Assembly (NCBI GenBank): GCA_035517115.1
Contig: DATIZL010000010.1
Span: 26,993-90,992, forward strand
DNA length: 64,000 nt
DNA from: Hyphomicrobium_A sp035517115
GTDB lineage: Bacteria; Pseudomonadota; Alphaproteobacteria; Rhizobiales; Hyphomicrobiaceae
Direction of reading: 5' to 3'
The translations under genes and the position numbers were made by a program. Shown here piece after piece: positions 37,658 to 45,974 of this stretch; position 1 is the first letter of the stretch; each line of letters opens with the position of its first letter. Below the pieces are notes generated by a model, which made no database searches, was not told where the DNA came from, and worked only from the letters and a program-made list of their open reading frames with translations.

Positions 37658-37822
37658 CTGCGTTCATTCGGCCAGTAAAGGCCGCCATCCACCGAGATGA
37701 ATCCGACATATCGGCTGATCACGATTGATATATTTCATTGCAGAGGCGTGATAAATGCGACGCTATCTGTTGCGTCTACGCTACACATCCCCTGGCTTTG
37801 CACGCCAACGCGGCCCGTTAAC

Positions 37823-37952
37823 TTGCTGTTGTGAGCAAACAGGATCATATGTCGAATTGCGCGGTGGGCTGACGACCTTACCACTCACCGCTGCCCACTT
37901 TGGGCGTTTCCTCCCTAGACTTGGGCCGTTCGGCGAACGAACGGCCTTTTTT
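37823..37952 (+). ncRNA. MmgR/alpha-r8-like small RNA, copy 1 (with promoter)
   Basis: TTGCTG (37823-37828) and CATATG (37846-37851) are 17 bases apart and predict a start near 37858. The ~95-base transcript carries TGGGCGTTTCCTCCCTAGAC and TTGGGCCG, then a terminator (GGCCGTTCG / CGAACGGCC, loop GCGAA, six T) ending at 37952. The unpaired TTTCCTCCCT stretch before a terminator is, as I recall, the conserved core of the rhizobial alpha-r8/MmgR family; MmgR limits PHB granule accumulation under nitrogen starvation in Sinorhizobium. Family membership is inferred from this core only. Confidence 0.72.
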
Positions 37953-38043
37953 CGTGCGCGGCAAGCGGCTTTGGAGCCTTGCCCAAGGGAACCTTCCCGC
38001 CGAGGTCTTCGTTTCCGTACGTGCAGCTCTGCAAAATTTGCAT

Positions 38044-38171
38044 TTGAAAATGTTGCAATGCACCCGTAGCTTTTGCGATGCGACATCGCGAGCTCGGCTC
38101 GGGTTGTCGTAGCCCTCCTTGGGCGTTTCCTCCCTAGACTTGGGCCGTTCGTGACCCGAACGGCCCTTTTT
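38044..38171 (+). ncRNA. MmgR/alpha-r8-like small RNA, copy 2 (with promoter)
   Basis: TTGAAA (38044-38049) and TAGCTT (38067-38072), 17 bases apart, predict a start near 38079. The core TTGGGCGTTTCCTCCCTAGA and CTTGGGCCGTTCG is identical to copy 1 over 30 bases. The terminator is GGGCCGTTCG / CGAACGGCCC with loop TGACC and five T, ending at 38171. The loop and the 5' region differ from copy 1, so the two RNAs may differ in targets or timing. The following ~180 bases up to 38351 hold nothing I can support. Confidence 0.72.
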
Positions 38172-38351
38172 CTTCGCACGCGCGGGTCTGCGGTTTTCAT
38201 CTCGTCTGTCCGCAAGCGGACCTGCCGCCGACCTGACTCATCTGCAACTCGAGGCAAACGGTGCGCGCGGAGCCAGTTCCTGTCGCGGCGCAATATGATT
38301 TATTCGCATAGCTCGGCAGCGGCTTGAGGGCACAGCCGATTCGCACACCCC

Positions 38352-39251
38352 TCATTCGGCCGCGGCGCGCCGTTGCAGCAGCGCCGGCAACTCGTTGAAC
38401 ATCGGCCCGGCGAGGCTCTGCAGGTCACGCTGCAGCTCGGTGAAACCCGCGGTCGGCCGCAGCGTCTGCTCGTTGAGATAAAGCCCGCGGTTGATCTCGA
38501 TCTGCACCGCGTGCACGTCGCGCGCGGGTCTCCCGTAATGCTCGGTGATGTAGCCGCCGGCGTAGGGGCGGTTCATCTGCACCTCGTATCCGCGCGCGGA
38601 GAGCGCGTCCTTCAGGAAGCGCGTGATCTTGCAGTCGGCGGAGGCGCCGAAGCGATCGCCGAGCACGATGTCGGGCCGCGGGCCGCCGGCTGGCGCCATC
38701 GAGGCCGACGGCATCGAGTGGCAGTCGATGAGGATCGCAAAGCCGAAGCGTGCGCGCGTCACTTCGCACAGCTCGGTCAGCGCGGCGTGAAAGGGGATGT
38801 AGAGCTGCTCCACGCGGTCGATGCCCGCCGCCAAAGGCAGCTTCGACCGGTAGATCTCCTCGCCGTCGGCGACGATGCGCGCGATGGTGCCGAGCCCGCC
38901 GGCGACGCGCACCGACTGCGTGTTGGCATAGTCCGGCAAGGTCTCGACGAAGAGCTCTGGGTCGAATTCATAGGGCTCGCGGTTAACGTCGAGGTAGGCG
39001 CGCGGGAAGCGGGCGGCGATCAGCGGCGCGCCCTCCTTTGCCACCGGAAGAAAGAGGTCGTCGACGAAGCAATCCTCAGACTTGCGCAACGACAACGGGC
39101 TCAAGCGGGACTGCTCGAGAAAGGCCTGCGGGTAGACGCGGCCCGAATGCGGTGAGCACAGCACGAAGGGCGCAATTTGCGGGCTCGGCAGGGCAACGTC
39201 GAAGCCCGGGATCAGCTCGGGCGGGATCGAAGGGCGGTCGCGTAGAGGCAT
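38352..39251 (-). CDS. N-formylglutamate amidohydrolase (HutG/FGase-like) family protein, copy 1
   Basis: 299 residues from the ATG at 39251 (start uncertain; the frame is open 36 codons further up). The family features FVLCSPHSGRVYPQAFLEQS, EDCFVDDLFLPVAKEGAPLI, ARFPRAYLDVNREPYE, FGFAILIDCHSMPSAS, ITEHYGRPARDVHAVQIEIN and RGLYL follow in the expected order and carry the metal-binding and Arg residues. The enzyme family releases formate or an N-acyl group from N-acylglutamate, the last step of one histidine degradation route. No hut genes are nearby. A distant paralogue lies at 43456-44334 and the sRNA pair lies just downstream. Confidence 0.85.
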   Translation of the reverse strand: MPLRDRPSIPPELIPGFDVALPSPQIAPFVLCSPHSGRVYPQAFLEQSRLSPLSLRKSEDCFVDDLFLPVAKEGAPLIAARFPRAYLDVNREPYEFDPELFVETLPDYANTQSVRVAGGLGTIARIVADGEEIYRSKLPLAAGIDRVEQLYIPFHAALTELCEVTRARFGFAILIDCHSMPSASMAPAGGPRPDIVLGDRFGASADCKITRFLKDALSARGYEVQMNRPYAGGYITEHYGRPARDVHAVQIEINRGLYLNEQTLRPTAGFTELQRDLQSLAGPMFNELPALLQRRAAAE

Positions 39252-39580
39252 GCTTTTTGCAGGCTCTCGGTAAAGGCCTTCGGCTGTGATTCGCCGATCG
39301 GCCGGCGGGTGAAAATCCAGATCGTTACGGACCACGCTGTGGGGGAGACCCAGGGACAATGCGCCTCAACATCAGCAACACAAGGCCTCTTGCTCACTGT
39401 GCCAACGTGGCCCCAATATGTCCACGGGAACAGCGGCATGTTGCAGGCCTCACTCGTGGACAATCCTCGATTGTCCGCGGCCGCGGAGGGGGCGGCTTCA
39501 CCCTCCGTTTACCATGCCGATACCACAGTTGGGGCGAAGGGAATCCCGAGCAAAGTAACGCGTGTGCAGAGTATAGGTGC
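39252..39580. other. Divergent region between the FGase-like gene and cpdR
   Basis: About 330 bases. GGACAATC (39458-39465) and GATTGTCC (39469-39476) form an 8-bp inverted repeat around CTC, a possible operator or terminator. A TATAGG box at 39572-39577 lies just before the cpdR ATG. No gene is supported. Confidence 0.45.
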
Positions 39581-39967
39581 ATGACCGCTAAGCCGTCCCG
39601 CGTGACCGTCACCCGCATTCTGCTGGCCGAGGACGACGAGTCCATGCGCGGCTTCCTGGTGCGGGCGCTCGAGAAAGCGGGCCATGACGTCATCGCCTTC
39701 GCCAACGGCGAGGAGGCCTACGAGCGCCTCAAGACCGAGCCCTTCACCCTGCTCCTGACCGACATCGTCATGCCGAAGATGGACGGCATCGAGCTGGCAC
39801 GCCGCGCAAGCGAGCTCGATCCGGACCTGAAAATCATGTTCATCACCGGCTTTGCCGCCGTGATCCTGAATAATGACATCGCCGCGCCCAAGGACGCGCG
39901 AGTCCTATCCAAGCCCTTCCACCTCAAGGATTTGGTGCGCGAGGTCGACCGCCTGCTCGCGGCCTGA
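39581..39967 (+). CDS. cpdR: Single-domain response regulator CpdR
   Basis: 128 residues consisting of one receiver domain and no output domain. It has the acidic pocket LLAEDDESMRGFLVRALEKA, the phosphorylation site Asp61 (LLLTDIVMPKMDG), FITGFAAV in place of the usual Thr/Ser segment, and the Lys of LSKPFH. This is the CpdR pattern: in Caulobacter the unphosphorylated form recruits substrates such as PdeA and, through RcdA, CtrA to ClpXP for degradation, and CckA-ChpT controls its phosphorylation. It is monocistronic, with tRNA-Val 53 bases downstream. The start at 39581 lies after a poor ribosome site. Confidence 0.93.
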   Translation: MTAKPSRVTVTRILLAEDDESMRGFLVRALEKAGHDVIAFANGEEAYERLKTEPFTLLLTDIVMPKMDGIELARRASELDPDLKIMFITGFAAVILNNDIAAPKDARVLSKPFHLKDLVREVDRLLAA

Positions 39968-40020
39968 AACAAGATGGTTGACCGGGGCGCGCATCTGCCC
40001 CTAGAACCTCGCCCTTCAGG

Positions 40021-40095
<75 letters not shown>

Positions 40096-40119
40096 TACTA
40101 GCAGGCCATCGGTGCTGAG

Positions 40120-40245
40120 ATGAAAGTCAGAAATTCCCTGAAGTCGCTGCGCTCGCGTCATCGCGCCAACCGGCTCGTGCGCCGCAAGGGCCGCGTGTAC
40201 GTGATCAACAAGGTGCAGAAGCGCTTCAAGGCGCGGCAGGGCTAA
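40120..40245 (+). CDS. rpmJ: 50S ribosomal protein L36 (bL36)
   Basis: 41 residues: MKVRNSLKSLRSRHRANRLV, then RRKGRVYVINKVQKRFKARQG. This is the bL36 pattern, in the zinc-free form (no Cys motif) with the MKVRNSLKSL start used by most alphaproteobacteria. It binds 23S rRNA near the peptidyl-transferase region. The ATG at 40120 lies 24 bases after tRNA-Val. As elsewhere in Rhizobiales it sits outside the main ribosomal operons. Confidence 0.97.
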   Translation: MKVRNSLKSLRSRHRANRLVRRKGRVYVINKVQKRFKARQG

Positions 40246-40274
40246 AGCTTGAAGCGGCCACGATTTGGCCCGCT

Positions 40275-40312
40275 TTGACGCTCCGCGCCAGCCGCCCTAT
40301 GTTTTGAGGATG
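40275..40312 (+). promoter_or_regulatory. Promoter giving a leaderless TPR-gene transcript
   Basis: TTGACG (40275-40280) and TATGTT (40298-40303) are exactly 17 bases apart. The predicted start falls at about 40310, the A of the ATG. There is no usable ribosome site: GAGG abuts the start codon. Confidence 0.6.
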
Positions 40313-41146
40313 CGCAACGAGCACGCTCCTCACGCTTTCGCCGCAGCCGCCGCAACGCTCCTTCTCGCCGGGCTTCTGATCTCCGCCGCCTTCGCCCAGG
40401 AGGCGCCGGCTCTCCCGCGCGCGGGCAACGCGCCCGATGCGGGCATCACCACCGGTCCGGTGCCGGACGATCCCAAGGCCGACCCGGGCTTCACCGATCC
40501 GCAGGGTGAGGACGACGAAGCCAAACCGGACGATCCGTCCGCCGACCAGTACGCCCCCGGCGAGCGCCTGCCGAAGGAAGCGGCCCCGGCGCCGCAAGCG
40601 CCCGACCCCAACGCGCCTGGTTCCGCGCAGGAAAAGCAGAAAGCCGCCGAGGCGCCCAAGGACAAGGAGGCGCTGCTGGCCGAGCTTTACGCGCACCTCG
40701 CGAAAGCGTCCGACGCCGAGCAGGCGGCCGAGATCTCCAAGACCATCGAGGGGCTCTGGTTGCACTCGGGAAGCGATACCATCGGCGTGCTCATGCGCCG
40801 CGGCATCAAGGCGGTCAACGAGCAGCACAACGACCTTGCGCTCAAGATGTTCGACGCCGTCGTCGAGCTCGCTCCCGACTACGCGGAAGGCTGGAGCCGC
40901 CGCGCCTTCGTCTACTACCTGCAGAACGACACCGAGCACGCGGCGGGCGATTTGCGCCGCGCGCTTGCGCTCGATCCCAACCACTACAAGGCACTGGACG
41001 GACTCGCCCGCATCCTGCGCGACAGCGGCCAGAAGAAGAGTGCGTTGCGCGCCTACCAGGAGCTTTTGCGCATCAATCCCTATGCGGATGGGGCCAAGCA
41101 GGCCGAGCGCGAGCTCTCGGTTGAGGTCGAGGGGCAGGGCATCTGA
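40310..41146 (+). CDS. Secreted tetratricopeptide-repeat protein
   Basis: 278 residues. A signal peptide (FAAAAATLLLAGLLISAAFA) is followed by a ~90-residue Pro/Asp/Ala-rich disordered region. From ~130 onward come TPR units (KDKEALLAELYAHLAKASDA, VNEQHNDLALKMFDAVVELA, EGWSRRAFVYYLQNDTEHAA, DLRRALALDPNHYKALDGLA, KKSALRAYQELLRINPYADG). The repeats likely mediate protein contacts in the periplasm. The target is unknown. A TTGACG-17-TATGTT promoter puts the transcription start at the ATG, so the message is probably leaderless. Confidence 0.86.
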   Translation: MRNEHAPHAFAAAAATLLLAGLLISAAFAQEAPALPRAGNAPDAGITTGPVPDDPKADPGFTDPQGEDDEAKPDDPSADQYAPGERLPKEAAPAPQAPDPNAPGSAQEKQKAAEAPKDKEALLAELYAHLAKASDAEQAAEISKTIEGLWLHSGSDTIGVLMRRGIKAVNEQHNDLALKMFDAVVELAPDYAEGWSRRAFVYYLQNDTEHAAGDLRRALALDPNHYKALDGLARILRDSGQKKSALRAYQELLRINPYADGAKQAERELSVEVEGQGI

Positions 41147-41158
41147 AGCGCCTTTGGC

Positions 41159-42604
41159 TCAGTGAAACTCGGCCGCCGGCGCGCCATTCTCGTCCACGAA
41201 GGCGATGCGGATCATGTTGGTCGCCCCGGGCGAGCCGAGCGGCACGCCCGCGGTGATGAGGATGCCGTCGCGCGGCTTCACGAAGCCCTCGTCGAACGCT
41301 ATGCGGCAGGCCTTGCTCACCATGTCGGTGAGGTTGGCCGGATCGGCCGTCATCACCGACTGGATGCCCCAGGCGAGCGAGAGCCGCCGCGCGGTGGCCT
41401 CGACCGGTGTCAGGCCGATGATGGGCAGGCCCGGGCGCTCGCGCGTCACGCGCAGCGCGGTCGACCCCGTCGCCGTGTAGCACACGATGGCCGATAGCTT
41501 GACGGTGTCGGCGATGGCATGGGCGGCCGCCGCGATGGCGTCGGCGCCCGTCGGCTGCGGCGTCGTTTGCGTCGCGTGCACGATGGCGTCGTAGCTCGGA
41601 TCGGCCTCCACCTCGATGGCGATGCGGTCGACCATCTGCACGGCCTCGAGCGGGAACTGGCCGATGGCCGATTCCGCCGACAGCATCACCGCGTCGGCGC
41701 CGTCGAACACCGCGGTTGCGACATCGGACACCTCCGCGCGCGTGGGCACCGGCGAGGAGATCATGCTTTCGAGCATCTGCGTGGCGACCACCACCGGCTT
41801 GCCCGCGGCGCGCGCCTTGCGCGTGATCTTCTTCTGCAAGCCCGGCACCCGCTCGACCGGGATTTCCACGCCGAGATCGCCGCGCGCGACCATGAGGCCG
41901 TCGGCGGCGCCGATGATGGCGTCGAGATCGGCGATGGCGGACGGCTTCTCGATCTTGGCGAGGATCGCCGCGCGGTCGCCGACGAGCTTGCGCACGCCGT
42001 GGATGTCGGCCCCGCGCTGCAGGAACGACAGCGCGATCCAGTCGATGCCGATCTTCAACAGATGCGCGAGGTCCGTGCGGTCCTTGGTCGTGAGCGGGCC
42101 GACGGGCAGCAGCGTGTCGGGCAGGCTTATGCCCTTGCGGCTCGACAGTGCGCCCCCGACCAGCACCTCGGCGGCGATGCTGTTCGCGGTCGCCTCGATC
42201 ACGCGCATGCGGATCTTGCCGTCATCGAGCAGCAGCGCGTGGCCCGGCGCCACTGCCGCGAAGATCTGCGGATGCGGAAGGAACACGCTGTCGTTGCTGC
42301 CGGGCTTCTCCTCGCGCTCGAAGCGGAAGACGGAGCCGTCGTTGACGAACACGCGGCCGCCGTGGAAATCGCCGATGCGGAACTTGGGGCCCTGCAGGTC
42401 GGCCAGGAGGCCGATGGGATGGCGGTGACGCTTCGCCACCCAACGCACGGAGTTCTGCAGCGCGCGCGCCGTCTCGTGCGAGGAGTGGCTCATGTTGATG
42501 CGGAATACGTCGACGCCGGCTAGGAACAGGCGCTCGATCGTCTCCGTTGCGGAGGAGGCCGGGCCCAAGGTCGCAACCACCTTGACCCGTCTGTTGCGTC
42601 TCAT
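41159..42604 (-). CDS. pykA: Pyruvate kinase
   Basis: 481 residues. The N-terminal block KVVATLGPASSATETIERLF and FRINMSHSSHE, the ADP/Mg site LLADLQGPKFRIGDF, the active-site Lys and acidic residues in AILAKIEKPSAIADLDAII, and DGLMVARGDLGVEIPVE, then KPVVVATQMLESMISSPVPT, are all present. It converts phosphoenolpyruvate and ADP to pyruvate and ATP, the last step of glycolysis. It overlaps the upstream DUF1036 gene by 4 bases (ATGA), so the two are translationally coupled. This gene pair is a known arrangement in Rhizobiales. Confidence 0.97.
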   Translation of the reverse strand: MRRNRRVKVVATLGPASSATETIERLFLAGVDVFRINMSHSSHETARALQNSVRWVAKRHRHPIGLLADLQGPKFRIGDFHGGRVFVNDGSVFRFEREEKPGSNDSVFLPHPQIFAAVAPGHALLLDDGKIRMRVIEATANSIAAEVLVGGALSSRKGISLPDTLLPVGPLTTKDRTDLAHLLKIGIDWIALSFLQRGADIHGVRKLVGDRAAILAKIEKPSAIADLDAIIGAADGLMVARGDLGVEIPVERVPGLQKKITRKARAAGKPVVVATQMLESMISSPVPTRAEVSDVATAVFDGADAVMLSAESAIGQFPLEAVQMVDRIAIEVEADPSYDAIVHATQTTPQPTGADAIAAAAHAIADTVKLSAIVCYTATGSTALRVTRERPGLPIIGLTPVEATARRLSLAWGIQSVMTADPANLTDMVSKACRIAFDEGFVKPRDGILITAGVPLGSPGATNMIRIAFVDENGAPAAEFH

Positions 42605-43074
42605 TTCTCAGGCGCCCCGTGATCCTGCTCGGGATCGGTGAGGCGGATGGTCCACTCCTGCGACTCGCCGGTGTCCACCTCGAAGAATCCGGTGCGCTTA
42701 TAGCCGCGTTGGGAGCAGTCTTGAACACCGCGGATCGCGAAGGAGCGGTCGGCTGTGCACATGTAGTTCTTCCCCGCCCACTCGCCGCCGCGGTCGTAGT
42801 CGAGCGCGTGCACGTAGATGAAGCGGCTCGGGACGGCACCCTTCAATAGGGTCTCGCAGGTCTGCGAGGCAATGTTCCACCAGCCCTCCGTGGCCCAGCC
42901 GGTCTGGTCGCGATAGCCGACGGCGACGCCGATGCGGCTCGAGGTGGAGTTGCAGAGCTTGAGGTCGGCGCGAGCGGAGGCGCCTGCCGCGACGAGCGAG
43001 ACCATCACGAGCGCCGCCGCAAAGGCGAGCCGCCGCACGCCAAGCCACAGCCGCTCTCGTCGCGCAAGCTCCAC
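42601..43074 (-). CDS. Secreted DUF1036 protein coupled to pyruvate kinase
   Basis: 157 residues with a signal peptide (LAFAAALVMVSLVAAGASAR). The DUF1036 core follows: DLKLCNSTSSRIGVAVGYRD, WATEGWWNIASQTCETLLKG, YVHALDYDRGGEW, CTADRSFAIRGVQDCSQRGY. It holds Cys residues that probably form disulphides in the periplasm. The family has no assigned function. It overlaps pykA by ATGA, and the 43075-43455 spacer upstream should hold the promoter of the pair. No visible ribosome site of note precedes the ATG at 43074. Confidence 0.85.
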   Translation of the reverse strand: MELARRERLWLGVRRLAFAAALVMVSLVAAGASARADLKLCNSTSSRIGVAVGYRDQTGWATEGWWNIASQTCETLLKGAVPSRFIYVHALDYDRGGEWAGKNYMCTADRSFAIRGVQDCSQRGYKRTGFFEVDTGESQEWTIRLTDPEQDHGAPEK

Positions 43075-43455
43075 GGCATCAGCCCCGCGGCCTGGTCGCG
43101 CAGCGCGACGCCATCTGCCACGACCGTTGAGGCGTTATCGACATGGGTTGGGGCCGGCCGAGTGGGAGTGAACCGCCGGCGGCCCAGAGGCAGCCGGTAG
43201 CGCGGTTGTTTTCCAGGAAATTGGCGGCATTGAGATTGGCTGGGCAGCACAGTAGGGGACAAGACGGTCAGGGGTTCTCTCCGTATGTACACGGCGCCTG
43301 GGTGCTCGCGACGGCATCCGCCACGGCGGCGTTCGATGCGGCATCGGAAATCCCCCGAATTCTTGCGGCGTGGTTTGCGCAATTGTCTCTGTCCCGTCAA
43401 GGCGCCGCACCGACGCGGGTGGTTTTCGCCGACCGGCGCAGCTATATTGCCGCGC
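43075..43455. other. Divergent spacer between DUF1036-pykA and the second FGase-like gene
   Basis: About 380 bases. Apart from the TATATT box at 43443-43448 just before the ATG at 43456, I see no gene, RNA or repeat. Open frames here lack protein-like composition. Confidence 0.45.
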
Positions 43456-44334
43456 ATGCCAGACGCCGCCCGGCGCGAAACTTTCCCCCTCATCGCGCCC
43501 GACCTCACCGAAAGCTACGAGATCATTCCCGGGCGCAGCGACGCCGGGCTGATCTTGATCTGCGATCACGCCGTCAACGACATTCCTGCAGCCTACGGAA
43601 CGTTGGGGCTCGAGCCCAAGGAGCTCGAGCGGCATATCGCCTACGACATCGGCGCGCTCGCGGTGACGAGGGGCGTCGCGCAGGCGCTCGGCGTTCCCGC
43701 CATCTTCACGAAATTTTCCCGGCTGCTGATCGACGTCAACCGCGGCCTCGACGACCCCACGCTCATCATGCGCATCTCGGACGGCGCCGTCGTGCCCGGC
43801 AACCGCCACCTTAACGAGGCGGAGCACGCAAAGCGCGTCAGCGTCTACTACGAGCCCTATCACCTCGCCATCGACAGGATGATCGAGACGTGCACGGCGG
43901 CGGGCGTGCCGCCCGTGCTCTTGTCGATCCACAGCTTCACCGACAGTTGGAAGGGCGTGCCGCGTCCTTGGCAGGCCGCGATCCTGTGGGACCGCGACCA
44001 TCGCTTCGCCGTGCCCATGCTGGAGGCACTACGCGCCGAGCACGGCCTCCTCGTCGGCGAGAACGAGCCCTACGACGGCAAGCTCGCGGGCGACTGCTTG
44101 TGGCAGCACGGCACGCGCCGCGGGCTCGCGCACACCATTATCGAGGTGCGCCAGGATCTCGTGCGTACGCCGGAGGGGCAAAGGGCCTGGGCGCAGCGCA
44201 TCGCCGCCGCCGCCAAGGCGATTCTCGGCCGCAGCGATCTGCGCGACGGGCTCCACAGCGTGCACTATTTCGGCTCGCATACGGACGCGGAGGCCGCCCC
44301 GCCGTTCACCGCACTTGCGGCCAAAAGCGCCTGA
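43456..44334 (+). CDS. N-formylglutamate amidohydrolase-family protein, copy 2
   Basis: 292 residues from the ATG at 43456. Family motifs are AGLILICDHAVNDIPAAYGT, HIAYDIGALAVTRGVAQALG, FTKFSRLLIDVNRGLDDPTL, PVLLSIHSFTDSWKGVPRPW and GENEPYDGKLAGDCL. It differs from copy 1 at 38352 throughout, so it is a separate subfamily, probably with another N-acyl amino acid or peptide substrate. TATATT at 43443-43448 lies 7 bases before the ATG and there is no Shine-Dalgarno sequence, so the message may be leaderless. gapR follows ~145 bases later. Confidence 0.85.
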   Translation: MPDAARRETFPLIAPDLTESYEIIPGRSDAGLILICDHAVNDIPAAYGTLGLEPKELERHIAYDIGALAVTRGVAQALGVPAIFTKFSRLLIDVNRGLDDPTLIMRISDGAVVPGNRHLNEAEHAKRVSVYYEPYHLAIDRMIETCTAAGVPPVLLSIHSFTDSWKGVPRPWQAAILWDRDHRFAVPMLEALRAEHGLLVGENEPYDGKLAGDCLWQHGTRRGLAHTIIEVRQDLVRTPEGQRAWAQRIAAAAKAILGRSDLRDGLHSVHYFGSHTDAEAAPPFTALAAKSA

Positions 44335-44480
44335 ACGCGGCGCTCTTTTTGCGCAATTGGCCATAACGGCAGCGCTCTCGCCTTGCGCGAAGAAACCTCT
44401 GGATCGCGCAGGCGTTCGCCTTGAAGCCACCCCCAGCCGTCGCTAGCGTCGCCACAAGTTTCACAGCGGGGAGACGCGAG

Positions 44481-44762
44481 ATGACGACGCTACAGGCTTC
44501 GGCGCAAAAGCAGCTGCGCCAGCTCGTCGAGCAGATCGAACGCTTGGAAGAGGAGAAGAAGGCGCTCGCCGGCGACTTGCGCGACAAGTTCCTCGAGGCG
44601 AAGGCCTTGGGCTTCGACGTGAAGGCCCTGCGCCAGATCGTGCGGCTGCGCAAGAAGAGTGCGACCGAGCGGACCGAGGAGGAGGCCGTCCTCGAGGTCT
44701 ACATGCACGCGCTCGGGATGTTGAGCGGGGAGCCGGCAGGGTCGATGGTCGCAGCCGAGTGA
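44481..44762 (+). CDS. gapR: Nucleoid-associated protein GapR (DUF2312/UPF0335)
   Basis: 93 residues, the family size. The coiled-coil N-terminal half (QLRQLVEQIERLEEEKKALA, GDLRDKFLEAKALGFDVKAL) and the basic RQIVRLRKKSATERTEEEAV match DUF2312/UPF0335, renamed GapR. In Caulobacter the tetramer clamps overtwisted, AT-rich DNA ahead of replication and transcription and stimulates gyrase and topoisomerase IV. GGGGAG lies about 9 bases before the ATG at 44481. It is monocistronic. Its presence supports an alphaproteobacterial host. Confidence 0.93.
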   Translation: MTTLQASAQKQLRQLVEQIERLEEEKKALAGDLRDKFLEAKALGFDVKALRQIVRLRKKSATERTEEEAVLEVYMHALGMLSGEPAGSMVAAE

Positions 44763-44942
44763 TCGGCGCGCGAGACGGCAAGCGAAGCGGGAGGTTAAGA
44801 GGGCGCCCCGCCCGATTCGGCGCTCGGCCGAGGCGCCCACGGCTAGAGAAGGGTGAGTTAGCCCAACCTCGCCGGTTCTGGATCGGCGCGGGCCGCAAAA
44901 GCTCAAAGCTTGCGCACAGCCACGCCGCGATAACCTTGCGTG

Positions 44943-44959
44943 CCTGTTATCTAGACAGG
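44943..44959. promoter_or_regulatory. Inverted repeat in the oxyR promoter region
   Basis: CCTGT-TATCTAG-ACAGG is a 5-bp dyad around 7 bases, in the AT-richer stretch 50-70 bases before the oxyR start. It fits the dyad form of LysR-type operators (T-N11-A), so autoregulation is plausible. Confidence 0.4.
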
Positions 44960-45011
44960 AAGCAGCATAAGTTCTAATCGTTTATTGTTACTCGTGGGAT
45001 CAGAGTTTCTT

Positions 45012-45974
45012 ATGCCTCCGCACGTAACGCTGAAGCAGCTCCGCTATTTCGACGCGCTGGCCCGCGAGCAGCATTTCGGCCGCGCCGCGGAGACCTGCGC
45101 GGTGACGCAGCCGGCCCTTTCCATGCAGATCCACGAGCTCGAGGAGCAGCTCGGCCTCGTGCTCGTCGAGCGCACGCGAGCGGGTGTGCTTCTGTCAGAC
45201 AAGGGGCGCGAGATCGCGGAGCGGGCCGCCCGCATCCTCGGCGACGTGCGCGAGATGGTCGAGTTTGCCCAGCACGCCAAGGAGCTGCTGTCGGGCTCGC
45301 TGCGCCTGGGCGTGATCCCCTCGATTGCCCCCTACATGCTGCCGCCCTTGCTGCCGCTGTTGCGCGAGGGCTATCCGCATTTGGAGCTGCACGTGCGCGA
45401 GACGCAGACGCTGCCGCTGACGCACGAGCTGATCGAGGGCAAGCTCGACGTGCTCCTGCTCGCGCTGCCGATCGTGCACGCCGAGATCGATACGCTGCCG
45501 CTGTTCGACGACCGGTTCCTGCTTGCGCTGCCGAGCGCGCGGCGCCTCAGCGCGCGCGTGCGCGCGACCAAGGACCTCGTCGAGCACGAGCGCCTCCTGC
45601 TCCTGGAGGAGGGCCACTGCCTGCGCGACCAGGCGCTCACCTACTGCAACCTGCAGCAGTCCTCGACCGTCAACACGTTCGGCGTCTCCAGCTTGTCGAC
45701 CATCGTGGAGATGGTGGCAGCAGGCTACGGCATCACGCTTCTGCCCGAGATGTGCCTCAACGTGGAGGCGCGCGGGCGCGAGATCGGGTTGACGCGCTTC
45801 GTCGACCCGGAGCCCTACCGCACGGTCGGACTCGCGTGGCGGGCGACCTCGCCGCGCGTGGATGATTTTCGTGAGCTTGGGCGGCTGATCAAGGTCGCGT
45901 GGTCGAAAGGCTGCGTGCCGCCGGGCCGCAAGAACCCCCGGCACAAGCGTCCGCTCACCGAGCCGGCGTCTTGA
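45012..45974 (+). CDS. oxyR: Hydrogen-peroxide sensor regulator OxyR (LysR family)
   Basis: 320 residues from the ATG at 45012. The winged helix-turn-helix reads LKQLRYFDALAREQHFGRAA, ETCAVTQPALSMQIHELEEQ. The redox centre is intact: EEGHCLRDQALTYCNLQQ places Cys203 and Cys212 at the same spacing as Cys199 and Cys208 of E. coli OxyR, where peroxide drives a disulphide. The C-terminal effector domain ends with MVAAGYGITLLPEMCLN. It activates catalase and peroxidase genes, none of which is in the window. Its 3' end overlaps the opposing DUF882 gene by 20 bases. Confidence 0.95.
   Translation: MPPHVTLKQLRYFDALAREQHFGRAAETCAVTQPALSMQIHELEEQLGLVLVERTRAGVLLSDKGREIAERAARILGDVREMVEFAQHAKELLSGSLRLGVIPSIAPYMLPPLLPLLREGYPHLELHVRETQTLPLTHELIEGKLDVLLLALPIVHAEIDTLPLFDDRFLLALPSARRLSARVRATKDLVEHERLLLLEEGHCLRDQALTYCNLQQSSTVNTFGVSSLSTIVEMVAAGYGITLLPEMCLNVEARGREIGLTRFVDPEPYRTVGLAWRATSPRVDDFRELGRLIKVAWSKGCVPPGRKNPRHKRPLTEPAS

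Noticed and set aside
39359..39580. Upstream extension of the cpdR frame by ~74 codons
   Set aside because: The added residues have no receiver-domain or other pattern; the ATG at 39581 gives the standard CpdR length.
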